DNA of 17,270 nt from an uncultured Porphyromonas sp. (GCA_902490315.1 CABUDK010000026.1:1-17270), one strand, 5' to 3'; shown: positions 1 through 8,540, numbered from the stretch's first letter. Made by a program: numbers and translations. The notes: a model not told the origin generated them from the letters alone.

Positions 1-1034
1 TCACCGAGGCGGGAGCTGGTGAGGACGGGCGTGTCAAGAGCTGTATCGGCATTGCCAGCCTGCTCGTTGATGGACTGGGCGACACACTGAGGGTATCTCT
101 GAGCGAGGAACCTGAGGCGGAGCTTCGCTTTGGCAAGAAGCTCATCACTTACATTGATCAGTTGGCCGCCTTTGACCAGACAAGACCGATCTACGCTAGC
201 CACACTTATCGCTCCGTAACCCGTGACCAGGCGCAGGGTGCTACGGAACTAGCTAAATACCCCGCTGTGCTAACGCTAGACAGTGACGGGACAGCTCTCG
301 ACGTGGGCTTTGATGCTCGACTGGAGGAGACGCAATTGGCTCTCTCCGATGAGCGACAACCATTACAGGTCATCGACCTAGACACACCTTTGGATCGACT
401 CTTGCAGCATCTAGAGGACTTTGTAGCTCACTGGGACGGACACGCTTGGCTAGAGCTACGAGGTGCAGAGCTGGACTATATATATAAGGTACGCTATGCC
501 GTGGAGCAGCTCTCGGGAAGAGGCTCGATGCCCCGCATCTTGCTGCACTATGCATCCCATGCGAGAGGATATGACGACATATTGATCGACTGCGCTACGC
601 AGCTCGGCTCCCTGCTGCTAGAGGGGATCGGTAATGCGGTCGCTTTCTCAGCAGTGGCTATGAGTCCTAAGGCTCGCCTAGCCCTGCTCAATGGTATCCT
701 GCAGGCGGTGCGTATCAAGATGACGCACACGGAGTTCATCAGTTGTCCAGGCTGTGGGCGCACGCTCTTTGACCTCCAGCAGACGGTGACGCAAGTCAAG
801 CAACGACTAGCGCATCTGCCTAATCTCAAGATTGGCGTGATGGGCTGCATCGTCAATGGTCCTGGCGAAATGGCCGATGCTGACTACGGCTACGTGGGTG
901 GAGGCGTCGGCAAGGTCGACCTATACCGAGGGCAGGAGCGACTCGTACACGGCATCCCTTCGGCAGAAGCTGTGGATCGTCTCATTGAGCTCATCAAGAG
1001 TGACGGCAAGTGGTGCGACCCGCCACAGCAATAA
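1..1034 (+). CDS. ispG: 4-hydroxy-3-methylbut-2-enyl diphosphate synthase IspG (GcpE), 3' part
   Basis: Penultimate enzyme of the MEP isoprenoid pathway; it converts MEcPP to HMBPP with a [4Fe-4S] cluster. The gene is cut by the left edge; the frame is open from base 3 and gives 343 residues to the TAA. The fragment opens in the end of the TIM-barrel domain, with the conserved stretch [19 protein letters not shown]. The Fe-S domain follows: cluster cysteines in SCPGCGR (codons at 744 and 753) and GCIVNGPGE (codon at 846), with the Glu ligand at 867. About 200 residues separate the barrel end from the first cysteine pair. Short IspG proteins have only a short link there, so this is the long three-domain form known from plants, chlamydiae and Bacteroidota. 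It is the first visible gene of a run continuing 20 bp later with dut. Confidence 0.97.
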   Translation, partial: TEAGAGEDGRVKSCIGIASLLVDGLGDTLRVSLSEEPEAELRFGKKLITYIDQLAAFDQTRPIYASHTYRSVTRDQAQGATELAKYPAVLTLDSDGTALDVGFDARLEETQLALSDERQPLQVIDLDTPLDRLLQHLEDFVAHWDGHAWLELRGAELDYIYKVRYAVEQLSGRGSMPRILLHYASHARGYDDILIDCATQLGSLLLEGIGNAVAFSAVAMSPKARLALLNGILQAVRIKMTHTEFISCPGCGRTLFDLQQTVTQVKQRLAHLPNLKIGVMGCIVNGPGEMADADYGYVGGGVGKVDLYRGQERLVHGIPSAEAVDRLIELIKSDGKWCDPPQQ

Positions 1035-1054
1035 CCTTTATACCAACGCTACTC

Positions 1055-1489
1055 ATGCTTTCTATTCGGATTATCAACCGCTCTTCCTATCCCCTGCCCC
1101 AATACGCTACGGCGCTCTCTGCAGGGCTAGACCTACGTGCTAACCTAGAGCAAAGCGTCTCGCTAGCACCCCTAGAGCGTCGGCTGGTACCCACAGGTCT
1201 ATACATGGAGATCCCCGCCGGCTACGAGGGACAGGTGCGTCCACGCAGTGGACTAGCCCTCAAGCAGGGGCTGACCGTACTCAATGCGCCTGGCACGATC
1301 GACGCAGACTACCGTGGCGAACTACAGGTGATCCTCATCAATCTATCTCAGGAGACGGTGGAGATAGCACCTGGCGATCGGATCGCTCAGCTAGTCTTCG
1401 CCCGCCACGAGCAGTGTGACTGGATCGAAGTGGAGAGCCTCTCAGACACCCAGCGAGGCGATGGCGGTTTTGGACATACGGGCGTATGA
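1055..1489 (+). CDS. dut: dUTP diphosphatase (deoxyuridine 5'-triphosphate nucleotidohydrolase)
   Basis: Hydrolyses dUTP to dUMP and pyrophosphate, which keeps uracil out of DNA and supplies dUMP for thymidylate synthesis. It acts as a cytoplasmic trimer. All five dUTPase motifs are present in 144 residues: AGLDL (23-27), RPRSGLA (62-68), [10 protein letters not shown] (80-89, with the catalytic Asp), GDRIAQLVF (107-115) and the C-terminal arm [10 protein letters not shown] (134-143). I start at the ATG at 1055, which gives the normal family length. The frame is open further upstream from 1010, but that extension would overlap ispG and add 15 residues unlike the family. The stop overlaps the next start as ATGA at 1486-1489, so the TPR gene is probably translationally coupled. 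Confidence 0.96.
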   Translation: MLSIRIINRSSYPLPQYATALSAGLDLRANLEQSVSLAPLERRLVPTGLYMEIPAGYEGQVRPRSGLALKQGLTVLNAPGTIDADYRGELQVILINLSQETVEIAPGDRIAQLVFARHEQCDWIEVESLSDTQRGDGGFGHTGV

Positions 1490-3249
1490 AAAGCATCGGT
1501 CGTCAGACACTCTTGCTCATCCTCTTAGCTCTGCTAGGGCTAAGCTCTACTAAACTCTCTGCACAGTCTACAGAGACGGAGAGAACAGCCTATGCGCAGA
1601 TTGAAGACTACGCTAACATACTCTTCTTCGCAGGAGCGCAAGAGCCAGCTATCGGCTATCTCTACTATCTCTACGAAGCTTATCCCGACCAGCAGGTTCG
1701 GACGGCAGTACCGCTAGCCAGCTGGCTTGACCTGGCGGATCGCCAAAGCGAAGCGAGAGAGCTACTCCAGACACTTTTCACCAAGAAAAGCGACCAAGCT
1801 CACACCAATCAAGAGCTCGTACGCTACTACCTCACGCTCCTCTACAGTCACGGAGACATTAATGAGGCGGACTCGCTCTTTGCTTTGCTTCCAAGAGAGG
1901 TATCGAGCCACCCCGACATACTGCTAGTCCATCTGACGAGCCTAGCAATACTAAACAAGAATCAAGAGCTACTAGAGCAGATAGCGCAACTCGACACGAC
2001 GCAGCTCACAAACACTCAGCAGCGAGAGACCTACTACCGCCTCATCACTCAGTCCGCCTCCAAGCAGGGAGACTACCAGCGTATGCTCCAAGCCGCTGAG
2101 CGACTCGTCGAGCTGGAGCCGAGCAATCTGGGCAATCACCACACACGTCTAGAAGCACTCAACGCACTAAGGCTAGACGATCAGATAGAGAAGGGTCTGG
2201 CGCAGCTCCAGCGGACACTCTCCCTACCCGACGATTACATCGAGGTGACGCGTGCCGAGCTAATCGCCGCGCGCCGAGATACCAAGCAATCGGCCGAATA
2301 CCTCCACCACTACCTAGAGCGTCAAGACAGCATCTCTCCCGTCTCGGCACGCATTATCTCTATGATGTTGCCAGACTTCTCAGACATTAGCCAGATCCCG
2401 TCAGAGTTTATCCCCGCCCTGACACGTCTTGCGGAGCTAGAGCCGAGCGATCCGAAGCTCTTCGCCGACCTCTACCTCATCGTCACGGCACAACAGGGGA
2501 AAGCGCAGGCGGAGCAACTGGTCAAGCAGTTTTACGACAACCCCAAGACCGCTTATAGTGCAGTCATCGTAAAAGCTTCGCAGATGCAAGAGCAGGAGCG
2601 ACTAGACTACCTGACCTCAGCGCAAAAGCGTTACCCCGCAGACCTTCAGATACTGGCACTCTACGCTGGAGAACTCATCGCTCGTGATCGTCTAGACGAA
2701 GCGCAGCAAGCGATCAGTAGCCAGTTAGACTTGACCAAACTCAAGACAGCCAAAAGTGTTGAGCCGACCGAGGGGCTGCGCATGCTACTCCTCTACTCTT
2801 CTCTTATCTACGAGAAGCAAGAGCGGTCGGCACAAGCGTTAGAGGTCTTTGAGATTGCCGAGCGACTCTTCCCCCGAGATGCTATCCTACTCAACAACTA
2901 CGCTTACTACCTCTACACCCTATCCCCACAAGACAGCAGCTACTTAGCAAAAGCCGAGCAGCTAGCTGCAACAGCCTACGGACTAGCCCCCGAAGAGGCC
3001 AACATCCTCGACACCTACGGCACGATCCTCCTAGCTCAGGGGCAAACGACTATGGCGCAGCTCATGCTCTCGCAAGCGGTAGAGCGAGCCAAGCAAATAG
3101 GCAAGCCCAATGCGGGCTATATTGAGCGACTAGGCGATGCCTATCTACAGGGTGGTGATCGACAGGCTGCACTCCAGCAGTGGCAGCGAGCTTACGAGTT
3201 GGCCCCCACGGAGGCACTCCAGCAAAAGATCAATTCACTGACTCCTTAG
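1486..3249 (+). CDS. exported tetratricopeptide-repeat protein
   Basis: A 587-residue protein with a Sec signal peptide at about 1-26 (hydrophobic core [11 protein letters not shown], cleavage probably after LSA), so it is periplasmic or envelope-associated. The rest is almost wholly helical, with TPR-like A/G/Y/P spacing. The clearest repeats lie at about residues 440-585 ([65 protein letters not shown]). TPR arrays serve as protein-protein scaffolds; no catalytic domain is visible. The gene overlaps dut by 4 bp and sits 31 bp before the DUF4292 lipoprotein gene. That context suggests envelope assembly, but this is an inference. Residues 80-430 are also repetitive and helical but too diverged for me to place individual repeats. 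Confidence 0.85.
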   Translation: MKSIGRQTLLLILLALLGLSSTKLSAQSTETERTAYAQIEDYANILFFAGAQEPAIGYLYYLYEAYPDQQVRTAVPLASWLDLADRQSEARELLQTLFTKKSDQAHTNQELVRYYLTLLYSHGDINEADSLFALLPREVSSHPDILLVHLTSLAILNKNQELLEQIAQLDTTQLTNTQQRETYYRLITQSASKQGDYQRMLQAAERLVELEPSNLGNHHTRLEALNALRLDDQIEKGLAQLQRTLSLPDDYIEVTRAELIAARRDTKQSAEYLHHYLERQDSISPVSARIISMMLPDFSDISQIPSEFIPALTRLAELEPSDPKLFADLYLIVTAQQGKAQAEQLVKQFYDNPKTAYSAVIVKASQMQEQERLDYLTSAQKRYPADLQILALYAGELIARDRLDEAQQAISSQLDLTKLKTAKSVEPTEGLRMLLLYSSLIYEKQERSAQALEVFEIAERLFPRDAILLNNYAYYLYTLSPQDSSYLAKAEQLAATAYGLAPEEANILDTYGTILLAQGQTTMAQLMLSQAVERAKQIGKPNAGYIERLGDAYLQGGDRQAALQQWQRAYELAPTEALQQKINSLTP

Positions 3250-3280
3250 TTGCGACATACTATAAAATTACAGACCTATC

Positions 3281-4102
3281 ATGAGACACCAACTACCATA
3301 TATTCTCCTTCTAATCGGTAGCATGCTACTGCTTCTAGCTTGTGGCACACGATCTCCTCAATCAGGCTCAACGACAGCTCCCGTAGTTGCAGACAAAGGA
3401 GGTTGCGCTCTAGGCGACTCGTGGCTTTCTGAGCAAATTCTCCAGATCCGTCACACGCCCGAGCATCGTATCGCCAGCGCCGATCTATCTCTAGGCGACT
3501 CGCAGCTATCGACACGCATGGATCTCTTTGTAGGTCAGAGTGAGGGGCTGATGCTTTCGGCTCGTCCACTCCCCTTTGTGGAGGCACTCCGCATCTACAT
3601 ACTCCCAGACCACATCGCTCTATACGATATGATGCACGATGCCAAGGTCACCATCAGCTACTACGAGCTGAGCGAGCGACTGGATGCCGAGGTGTCATAC
3701 ACGCTCCTGCGTGACCTACTCCTGGGCCAGCCCACCTACCTAGCCGATCGTGAGTACGTAGTCGGGAGAGGTTCTCTAGAGGTCTCACTGCGTAGCCTCA
3801 AGGGCAAGCCCTGGGTCGCCAACTATATGGTCAATCCACAATGCCAGCTAGGCACCATCCGCATCGCCTCAACCGACCAAAGCAAGAGCGGCTATCTGCA
3901 AGGACGATACAGCTACCAGAGTGGCTCTAACAAGTCTGACGCAACCCAGCTCCTCGTATCGACACCGCGCAAGCGTCTCTCCATACAACTAAAGTATAGC
4001 AAGAGCAAAGAGCTCACTCCAGCCCAACTGCAAGATCGTCTCACCGAGCCTCAGGGCGGCTACACGAGCATGACCCTAGACGAGTTACTCAAGCTCCTTT
4101 AG
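3281..4102 (+). CDS. DUF4292-family lipoprotein
   Basis: A 273-residue predicted lipoprotein. Its signal peptide ends in the lipobox LLAC with Cys21, so the mature protein starts at a lipidated Cys in the envelope. The body fits DUF4292, a Bacteroidota family thought to share the LolA/LppX-like lipid-binding fold. The supporting stretch is at about 82-150: LMLSARPLPFVEALRIYILPD, then ALYDMMHDAKVTISYYELSERLDAEVSYTLLRDLLLG. In such folds a curved sheet holds a lipid or lipoprotein acyl chain; the cargo here is unknown. It lies between an exported TPR protein and an EnvC-like protein, an order I recall as common in Bacteroidales. A shared role in envelope maintenance is therefore plausible but inferred. 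The assignment rests on sequence feel and context, not on a profile search. Confidence 0.8.
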   Translation: MRHQLPYILLLIGSMLLLLACGTRSPQSGSTTAPVVADKGGCALGDSWLSEQILQIRHTPEHRIASADLSLGDSQLSTRMDLFVGQSEGLMLSARPLPFVEALRIYILPDHIALYDMMHDAKVTISYYELSERLDAEVSYTLLRDLLLGQPTYLADREYVVGRGSLEVSLRSLKGKPWVANYMVNPQCQLGTIRIASTDQSKSGYLQGRYSYQSGSNKSDATQLLVSTPRKRLSIQLKYSKSKELTPAQLQDRLTEPQGGYTSMTLDELLKLL

Positions 4103-4135
4103 TTTATATCGCACACCCCACCACCCCATCGATCT

Positions 4136-5437
4136 ATGTCACACCTCCGACGGTTACTCTATACCCTCTGCCTACTCACGCTCACAAGCACCCTCCTCTT
4201 GGCACAGCAACCCAAGAAGTCTGCCGCCGTACGCAAGCTTGAGAAGCAACGTACCGAGCTACTCAATGCGATCAAGAAGACCGACAAAGAGATCAAATCC
4301 CTCGGTCAGAGCCTTTCGGAAAAAGCCAAGCAAGACAAACTCGTTCGCCAGCAGATCAAAGATCGTAGTCAGGTCATCGTCCTTCTAGATCAAGAGGTGG
4401 CTCTGCTCAACATCTCCATCGACTCGCTAGCCATACAGATAGGCAAGCTACAGCAAAAGGAGGAGGTGAGCCGGGAGCGATACGCCAAGACGCTGCAAGC
4501 ACTCCAACAGCGTCCACGCTTTGAGGATCGACTACTCTTCATCCTCTCCGCCTCCAGCTTTGACGAGGGCATACGCCGTGTGCGCTACCTCTCGGCTTAC
4601 GCTAGAGCCCACAAGGAGGTCGCCGCACAGCTACACGCCACCCGTGAAGAGCTGCAAGCGAGCCAAAACCAACTCATAGCAACTAAACAGCAGAAAGGCA
4701 CCCTCCTACAGCTACGTGCCGAGGAGCGTGTCAAGCTAGAGCAGCAACAGAAGAGCATCGCTTCCGAGGTCAAGGAGCTCTCTACTGAGCGTCAGTCACT
4801 CCAGAAGAAGCTCAAGCAGCAGCAACGCAAGGCGGAGCAGCTCAACCAAGCTATCCAAGATCAGATAGCCCGTGAGATAGCCGAGGCTGAGCGCAAGGCT
4901 CGTGAAGAGCGTGAGCGTCTCGAGCGTGAAGCTCGTAAGAAGGGCAAGAAGGTATCCAAGCAGGCGGAGCGTCGTGCCGAGACTAAGGACGGCTATGCGA
5001 TGGATGCTGCCGAGCGTAAGCTGGCCAGCTCTTTTGCAGCCAACAAGGGACGGCTCCCTGCACCTGTCAAGGGTCGCTACCGTGTCATCAGACGCTTTGG
5101 TCTCCAGCAGCACGACGATCTAGCCATGGTGCAGACGCGCAATGGCGGTATTGACATACAAGTGGCACGTGGCACCGAGGCAGTCGCCATCTTCGATGGT
5201 GTAGTCAGCAAGGTCTTCGTCGTGCCAGGCTACCATAATTCTATCATCATACGTCATGGTAACTATCTGACCGTCTATGCCAATCTGCAAAACGTTTCTG
5301 TACGAGCAGGGCAAAAGGTCAAGACGGGTCAGGTGCTAGGCACCGTGGCTAGTGACGATGGGGGGCAGTATGGGGTCATGCAGTTCCAAGTGTGGCACGA
5401 GCGCAACAAGCTCAATCCCCAAGCCTGGATACGCTAA
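4136..5437 (+). CDS. EnvC-like murein hydrolase activator (coiled coil plus degenerate LytM/M23 domain)
   Basis: A 433-residue exported protein with a signal peptide at 1-24 (ending LLLAQ). Long coiled-coil segments follow at about 30-110 and 155-285, rich in Lys, Glu and Gln. A C-terminal LytM (peptidase M23) fold runs from about 308 to 433. The zinc ligands of active M23 enzymes are missing. The HxxxD-type region reads NGGID (336-340), the YAHL position is YANL (381-384), and the HxH position is QFQ (416-418). The domain should therefore not cut peptidoglycan. E. coli EnvC is likewise inactive and uses its coiled coil and LytM domain to activate amidases at the septum; I infer the same role. 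The gene lies 33 bp after the DUF4292 gene and 31 bp before ribF. No amidase gene is in the window. Confidence 0.88.
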   Translation: MSHLRRLLYTLCLLTLTSTLLLAQQPKKSAAVRKLEKQRTELLNAIKKTDKEIKSLGQSLSEKAKQDKLVRQQIKDRSQVIVLLDQEVALLNISIDSLAIQIGKLQQKEEVSRERYAKTLQALQQRPRFEDRLLFILSASSFDEGIRRVRYLSAYARAHKEVAAQLHATREELQASQNQLIATKQQKGTLLQLRAEERVKLEQQQKSIASEVKELSTERQSLQKKLKQQQRKAEQLNQAIQDQIAREIAEAERKAREERERLEREARKKGKKVSKQAERRAETKDGYAMDAAERKLASSFAANKGRLPAPVKGRYRVIRRFGLQQHDDLAMVQTRNGGIDIQVARGTEAVAIFDGVVSKVFVVPGYHNSIIIRHGNYLTVYANLQNVSVRAGQKVKTGQVLGTVASDDGGQYGVMQFQVWHERNKLNPQAWIR

Positions 5438-5468
5438 TCCTCCACACACTATTTAGAGCAGTTCATTC

Positions 5469-6422
5469 ATGCAGAGAGCAGAGTCTATGAGGCATCTAGT
5501 CGTTGCCATGGGAGCTTTCGATGGCGTACATCTAGGGCACCAAGCGCTAATCCACCAAGTCCTCACGATAGCCAAGCAAGATCACTTGACCTCAGGGGTC
5601 GTCACCTTCGAGCCACACCCGCAGCTAGTGCTTCACCCCGAGCGACCCTTCCGCCTCATCACACTAGAGCGCGAGAAGGAGTTACTCCTGCACCAGATGG
5701 GCATAGAGCGAGTCGCCGTGATCCCCTTTACAGTAGCCTTGTCGCAGATGAGTGCCGAGGAGTTTCTCCGCACCTACCTCGACGAGCAGCTACATATCCA
5801 CACGCTCGTCGTGGGCTTCGACCACCACTTCGGACATGACAAGGGGCTAGACTTTGCGGACTACCAGGCGATAGCGCACCGCTACGGCATACACTGCATA
5901 CGTGGGGAGGCGTACGCACTGGGGGAGAGCACGAGCCAAGACCCCATCAGCTCGACCGCTATACGCCGATGGATAGACACCGGAGCTGTGACCGAGGCTG
6001 AGAGACAGCTAGGACACCCCTACACTATCTTGGGCAAGGTCAAGACGGGGCTCCAGATCGGACGCAAACTGGGCTACCCGACAGCCAATATAGAGGTACC
6101 TTCGCACCACAAAGCTCTTCCCCCTGCAGGAGTCTATATGGCACGTACGACGATCGACCCCTTTGGAGCGGGCCAGCAACGAGATATACCGAGCATGCTC
6201 TACATCGGCACACGTCCCACGCTCGAGCTAGACGAGGAGGAGACGATGATCGAGGTCTTTCTGATGGGTGGCGAGGAGTACCAGCTGTATGGTCAGGAGC
6301 TACTGATCTCCCTCTGCGATAGACTTCGACAAGAGCTACACTTCGAGAGCTTAGACGCACTGCGCAAGCAGATAACTCGCGACGAAGAGGCGGTGCGGCG
6401 CTACTTCCACCTCTCCGACTAA
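5469..6422 (+). CDS. ribF: bifunctional riboflavin kinase / FAD synthetase RibF
   Basis: Makes FMN from riboflavin and then FAD from FMN, using ATP. The N-terminal nucleotidyltransferase domain shows GAFDGVHLGH (15-24), FDHHFG (117-122) and ISSTAIR (161-167). The C-terminal flavokinase domain shows GRKLGYPTAN (198-207), PPAGVYMA (218-225), YIGTRPTL (245-252) and the closing helix at about 290-315. The length of 317 is normal for the family. An in-frame stop at 5454 limits the start to the ATG at 5469 or the one at 5487 (residue 7); the latter would leave a very short lead into the first strand. The usual Arg/Lys in ISST(R/K)IR is Ala here. It is the last gene of the first operon, directly before a terminator, and supplies flavin cofactors for enzymes such as the nitroreductase downstream. 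Confidence 0.95.
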   Translation: MQRAESMRHLVVAMGAFDGVHLGHQALIHQVLTIAKQDHLTSGVVTFEPHPQLVLHPERPFRLITLEREKELLLHQMGIERVAVIPFTVALSQMSAEEFLRTYLDEQLHIHTLVVGFDHHFGHDKGLDFADYQAIAHRYGIHCIRGEAYALGESTSQDPISSTAIRRWIDTGAVTEAERQLGHPYTILGKVKTGLQIGRKLGYPTANIEVPSHHKALPPAGVYMARTTIDPFGAGQQRDIPSMLYIGTRPTLELDEEETMIEVFLMGGEEYQLYGQELLISLCDRLRQELHFESLDALRKQITRDEEAVRRYFHLSD

Positions 6423-6443
6423 TACTATCCAATACCCACCCCC

Positions 6444-6486
6444 AAGGGGCTATATCGCCACGCTGCGGTATAGCCCCTTCTTTTTG
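6444..6486 (+). terminator. intrinsic terminator after ribF
   Basis: AAGGGGCTATA (6444-6454) pairs perfectly with TATAGCCCCTT (6469-6479). The stem extends inward by four more pairs, one of them G-T, leaving a 6-base loop at 6459-6464. A CTTTTTG tract follows at 6480-6486. It lies 21 bp after the ribF stop and ends the first operon. Confidence 0.92.
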
Positions 6487-6571
6487 CCCGCTAAGCCTTA
6501 TTTGTGGGTCACCTCCGAGCGGATGCGGTCGCCTACACCAGTTGTATCGCTCTGAAATCGTTACACATACG

Positions 6572-6670
6572 AGTTCCAAAAAAAGTTTCCCTCTTGGAAC
6601 TTTTCAGTTCCAACGGAGGAACTTTCATTTTCCCAGGGAGGAAACTTGAGTTTCATCAGGAGGGAACTGT
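6572..6670. repeat. degenerate tandem array of about 22-bp GTTCC/GGAAC units
   Basis: Four successive units lie at 6584-6604, 6605-6626, 6627-6648 and 6649-6670, preceded by a partial unit from 6572. The last three are exactly 22 bp each. Each unit is an imperfect inverted repeat with arms like AGTTCC and GGAACT around a short spacer, for example GTTCCAACGGAGGAAC at 6607-6622. GTTCCAA at 6573-6579 also pairs with TTGGAAC at 6594-6600. The array ends where the -33 element of the next promoter begins. P. gingivalis carries minisatellite-bearing MITE-type elements (BrickBuilt) with units of similar length; I cannot tell from this sequence whether these are related. Confidence 0.75.
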
Positions 6671-6699
6671 TGGCGTCTCTACTCTTTTTTGTATCTTCG
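6670..6699 (+). promoter_or_regulatory. Bacteroidota-type promoter for the GIN-domain gene and the run behind it
   Basis: A -33 element TTGG (6670-6673) and a -7 element TATCTTCG (6692-6699) are 18 bp apart, close to the Bacteroidota consensus TTTG / TAnnTTTG. The expected transcription start is near 6706, giving a leader of about 85 nt to the ATG at 6790. No other good promoter was seen between the terminator at 6444-6486 and the gene. Confidence 0.65.
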
Positions 6700-6789
6700 T
6701 AGCTACAAACGAGGTGCTTCGTATCTTGATGTGGAGTCATCCTCATGACAATGCTGACAAACCAACACCTACAAACCTCCAGAATCGCT

Positions 6790-7725
6790 ATGAAAAAACG
6801 CAATATATCCCTCTCTCAGTTCACCTCTAAGCTCTCTGACATACCGATCCCCAAGGGTGTGCGCAGATGGCGACAAGGAGCTATCGCTGGTGGCACCCTC
6901 GCCTCAGGCGTTGCTGTGACCGCTCTGGCTCTCGTCTACTGGCAGCGTCACAAGCGTTGCAAGAGTTACAGCTATGCGACAAGTACCTTTGACACGCTAG
7001 AGGTGGGAGCGGGAGTTCAGATACAGATCAACTTTGCCACTGTATCACACGCCTCGCTCAGAGTTTCCTATCCCAATGCTTTGCGACGTCGGGTGAAGGT
7101 GCGCATGAGCAATAAGACGCTATCGATCAGCCGTCTGCCCTATCGCAATCGTTGGGTGCAGGGAGATGTTTTTGCAGAGCTCACGTTACCATCGATCAGC
7201 CAGCTGCGCGTGGTCGGTGATGCCAAGGTGGTGGCGACGGGATGCAACAAGCTCGAGACTCCTTTCGACCTGCTACAGATTGGTGGTCAGGTAGAGGGCT
7301 TGACCATCGATGCGCACTATGCAGAGGTACAGTTGCGTGGCAATGCAAAGGCAGATCTTTACCTCTCGTGCGACCAGTCCTTCATAGGCTACAGTGGCTC
7401 GCCAGAGATACGCACAGTGCTACAATCCGAGGGGCACACGCACATCACAGCGACTGGATCGGGACGTGCCACACTCCTCGGACAGACCAAGGAACTCTCC
7501 CTGACAGCTTCCGATCGCTCTGTCGTCGAGGCTGACTCACTGACAGTCGAGGGGGCTGATGCGCTACTCTCTGACAGCGCAGAGTGCCACCTACATGTGA
7601 CGGACCGACTCTCCTACACACTCTGCAACGATTCAAAGCTAGGACTTACCCAGCAGCCGAAGCGGATAGTGAAAGCTGAGGTCCTAGACTCGGCAACATT
7701 GGAGACACTAGATGGGAAGCGTTAA
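6790..7725 (+). CDS. membrane-anchored GIN-domain (DUF2807) protein
   Basis: A 311-residue protein with one membrane helix at about 31-51 (rich in Ala, Gly and Val), flanked by basic stretches (KGVRRWRQ before, QRHKRCK after). The rest is a repetitive beta-strand domain at about 58-311 of the GIN/DUF2807 type, often named 'head GIN domain, putative auto-transporter adhesin'. The lead-in TFDTLEVGAGVQIQI and the later turns (LRGNAKADLYL, ITATGSGRATLLG) match the parallel beta-helix pattern of that family. Its function is not established. I chose the ATG at 6790, followed by Lys-Lys-Arg. An in-frame ATG at 6745 with GGAG 8 bp upstream would add 15 residues and cannot be excluded. It is the first gene of the long second run; the BI-1 gene follows 70 bp later. 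Confidence 0.8.
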   Translation: MKKRNISLSQFTSKLSDIPIPKGVRRWRQGAIAGGTLASGVAVTALALVYWQRHKRCKSYSYATSTFDTLEVGAGVQIQINFATVSHASLRVSYPNALRRRVKVRMSNKTLSISRLPYRNRWVQGDVFAELTLPSISQLRVVGDAKVVATGCNKLETPFDLLQIGGQVEGLTIDAHYAEVQLRGNAKADLYLSCDQSFIGYSGSPEIRTVLQSEGHTHITATGSGRATLLGQTKELSLTASDRSVVEADSLTVEGADALLSDSAECHLHVTDRLSYTLCNDSKLGLTQQPKRIVKAEVLDSATLETLDGKR

Positions 7726-7769
7726 ACTTCTCTCTCGCCACCCTATCTGAATCTGATACAGACAAGACT

Positions 7770-7799
7770 ATGAAACACATTAATATCATAATGCTATGA
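7770..7799 (+). other. possible 9-codon upstream ORF
   Basis: ATG at 7770 opens a 9-residue reading frame (MKHINIIML) whose TGA at 7797-7799 overlaps the start codon of the BI-1 gene as ATGA. This geometry suits translational coupling or a leader peptide. A frame this short can arise by chance, and nothing else supports translation. Confidence 0.2.
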
Positions 7800-8521
7800 C
7801 AACACCCCCTCCCTACAATCCCTCTGACTATACGACACCACAAGGGCAAACCTATATGGTCACTCCTATGGTTGGCAAGGTGATGCGCAAGACCTTCGGC
7901 TGGATGGCTATGTGTCTGCTGATCACAGCGCTGACCGCTATGGGAGTCGTAAACTCAGGACTCTTCTACCAAATAGCTTCATCGGGAGCTATGTGGCTAC
8001 TCATCATCGCTGAGCTAGTACTGGTCTTCGTCCTCTCGGCTCGTATCAACAAGATGAGCGTGACGACTGCTACCATTATGCTGATAGTCTACTCAGCACT
8101 CAACGGCGCGACGCTCTCTTTCATCTTCCTGGCGTATAGTTTAGGGTCTATTGCGAAGACCTTCTTCATAACCACCGGAATGTTTGGCGTGATGGCTCTC
8201 GTGGGGGCTACTACCAAGCGGGATCTATCTAAGATGGGCTCTATCTTATTCATGGCACTGATAGGTCTCATCATCGCTTCGCTGGTCAATATCTTCCTTC
8301 ACTCGAGCGGTCTAGACTGGATCATTAGCCTCATCGGTGTGGTCCTCTTTACCGCTCTGACCGCTTATGACGTGCAGCGTGTGAAGCGTCTAGCTACTGA
8401 GAGCGACCTCTATGACGATACGCAGGTGGGACGGCTGGCTGTGATTAGCGCACTATCGCTCTATCTAGACTTTATCAACCTATTCCTATACCTCTTGAGG
8501 TTCTTCGGACGTAACGACTGA
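7796..8521 (+). CDS. Bax inhibitor-1 / YccA family membrane protein
   Basis: A 241-residue inner-membrane protein with seven predicted helices at about 32-52, 63-83, 88-113, 118-138, 147-167, 171-191 and 215-235. This is the topology of the Bax inhibitor-1 (TMBIM) family, whose bacterial members include YccA, an FtsH-associated protein, and the pH-gated calcium-leak channel YetJ. Signature residues are present: TAYDVQ with Asp192 after helix 6, LYLDFINLFLYLLR with Asp225 in helix 7, and a charged C-terminus. In YetJ the corresponding Asp pair forms the pH sensor. Residues 1-25 are a Pro/Thr/Tyr-rich cytoplasmic tail. The physiological role in Bacteroidota is not established. porQ starts 19 bp downstream, so the two are probably co-transcribed. 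Confidence 0.93.
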   Translation: MTTPPPYNPSDYTTPQGQTYMVTPMVGKVMRKTFGWMAMCLLITALTAMGVVNSGLFYQIASSGAMWLLIIAELVLVFVLSARINKMSVTTATIMLIVYSALNGATLSFIFLAYSLGSIAKTFFITTGMFGVMALVGATTKRDLSKMGSILFMALIGLIIASLVNIFLHSSGLDWIISLIGVVLFTALTAYDVQRVKRLATESDLYDDTQVGRLAVISALSLYLDFINLFLYLLRFFGRND

Positions 8522-8540
8522 TAGCCCCTACTGCAGATCT

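Noticed and set aside
548..856. Minus-strand frame within ispG
   Set aside because: Opposite the conserved Fe-S domain of IspG; shadow.
4136..5437. Active M23 metallopeptidase
   Set aside because: The His/Asp/HxH zinc ligands are replaced (NGGID, YANL, QFQ), so an EnvC-like activator is the better reading.
6040..6579. Long minus-strand frame (179 codons) antisense to ribF
   Set aside because: It lies opposite clear ribF coding sequence and crosses the terminator hairpin; its translation is Arg/Ser/Pro-rich with no domain. A shadow frame.
6572..6670. CRISPR array
   Set aside because: Units are contiguous and degenerate with no unique spacers, and no cas genes are present.
6561..6803. Minus-strand frame of 80 codons over the repeat array
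   Set aside because: Formed by the repeat sequence itself; low-complexity translation and no promoter.
6504..6830. Plus-strand frame of 108 codons across the intergenic region
   Set aside because: It runs through the 22-bp repeats, the promoter and the start of the GIN gene; no domain and no upstream signal.
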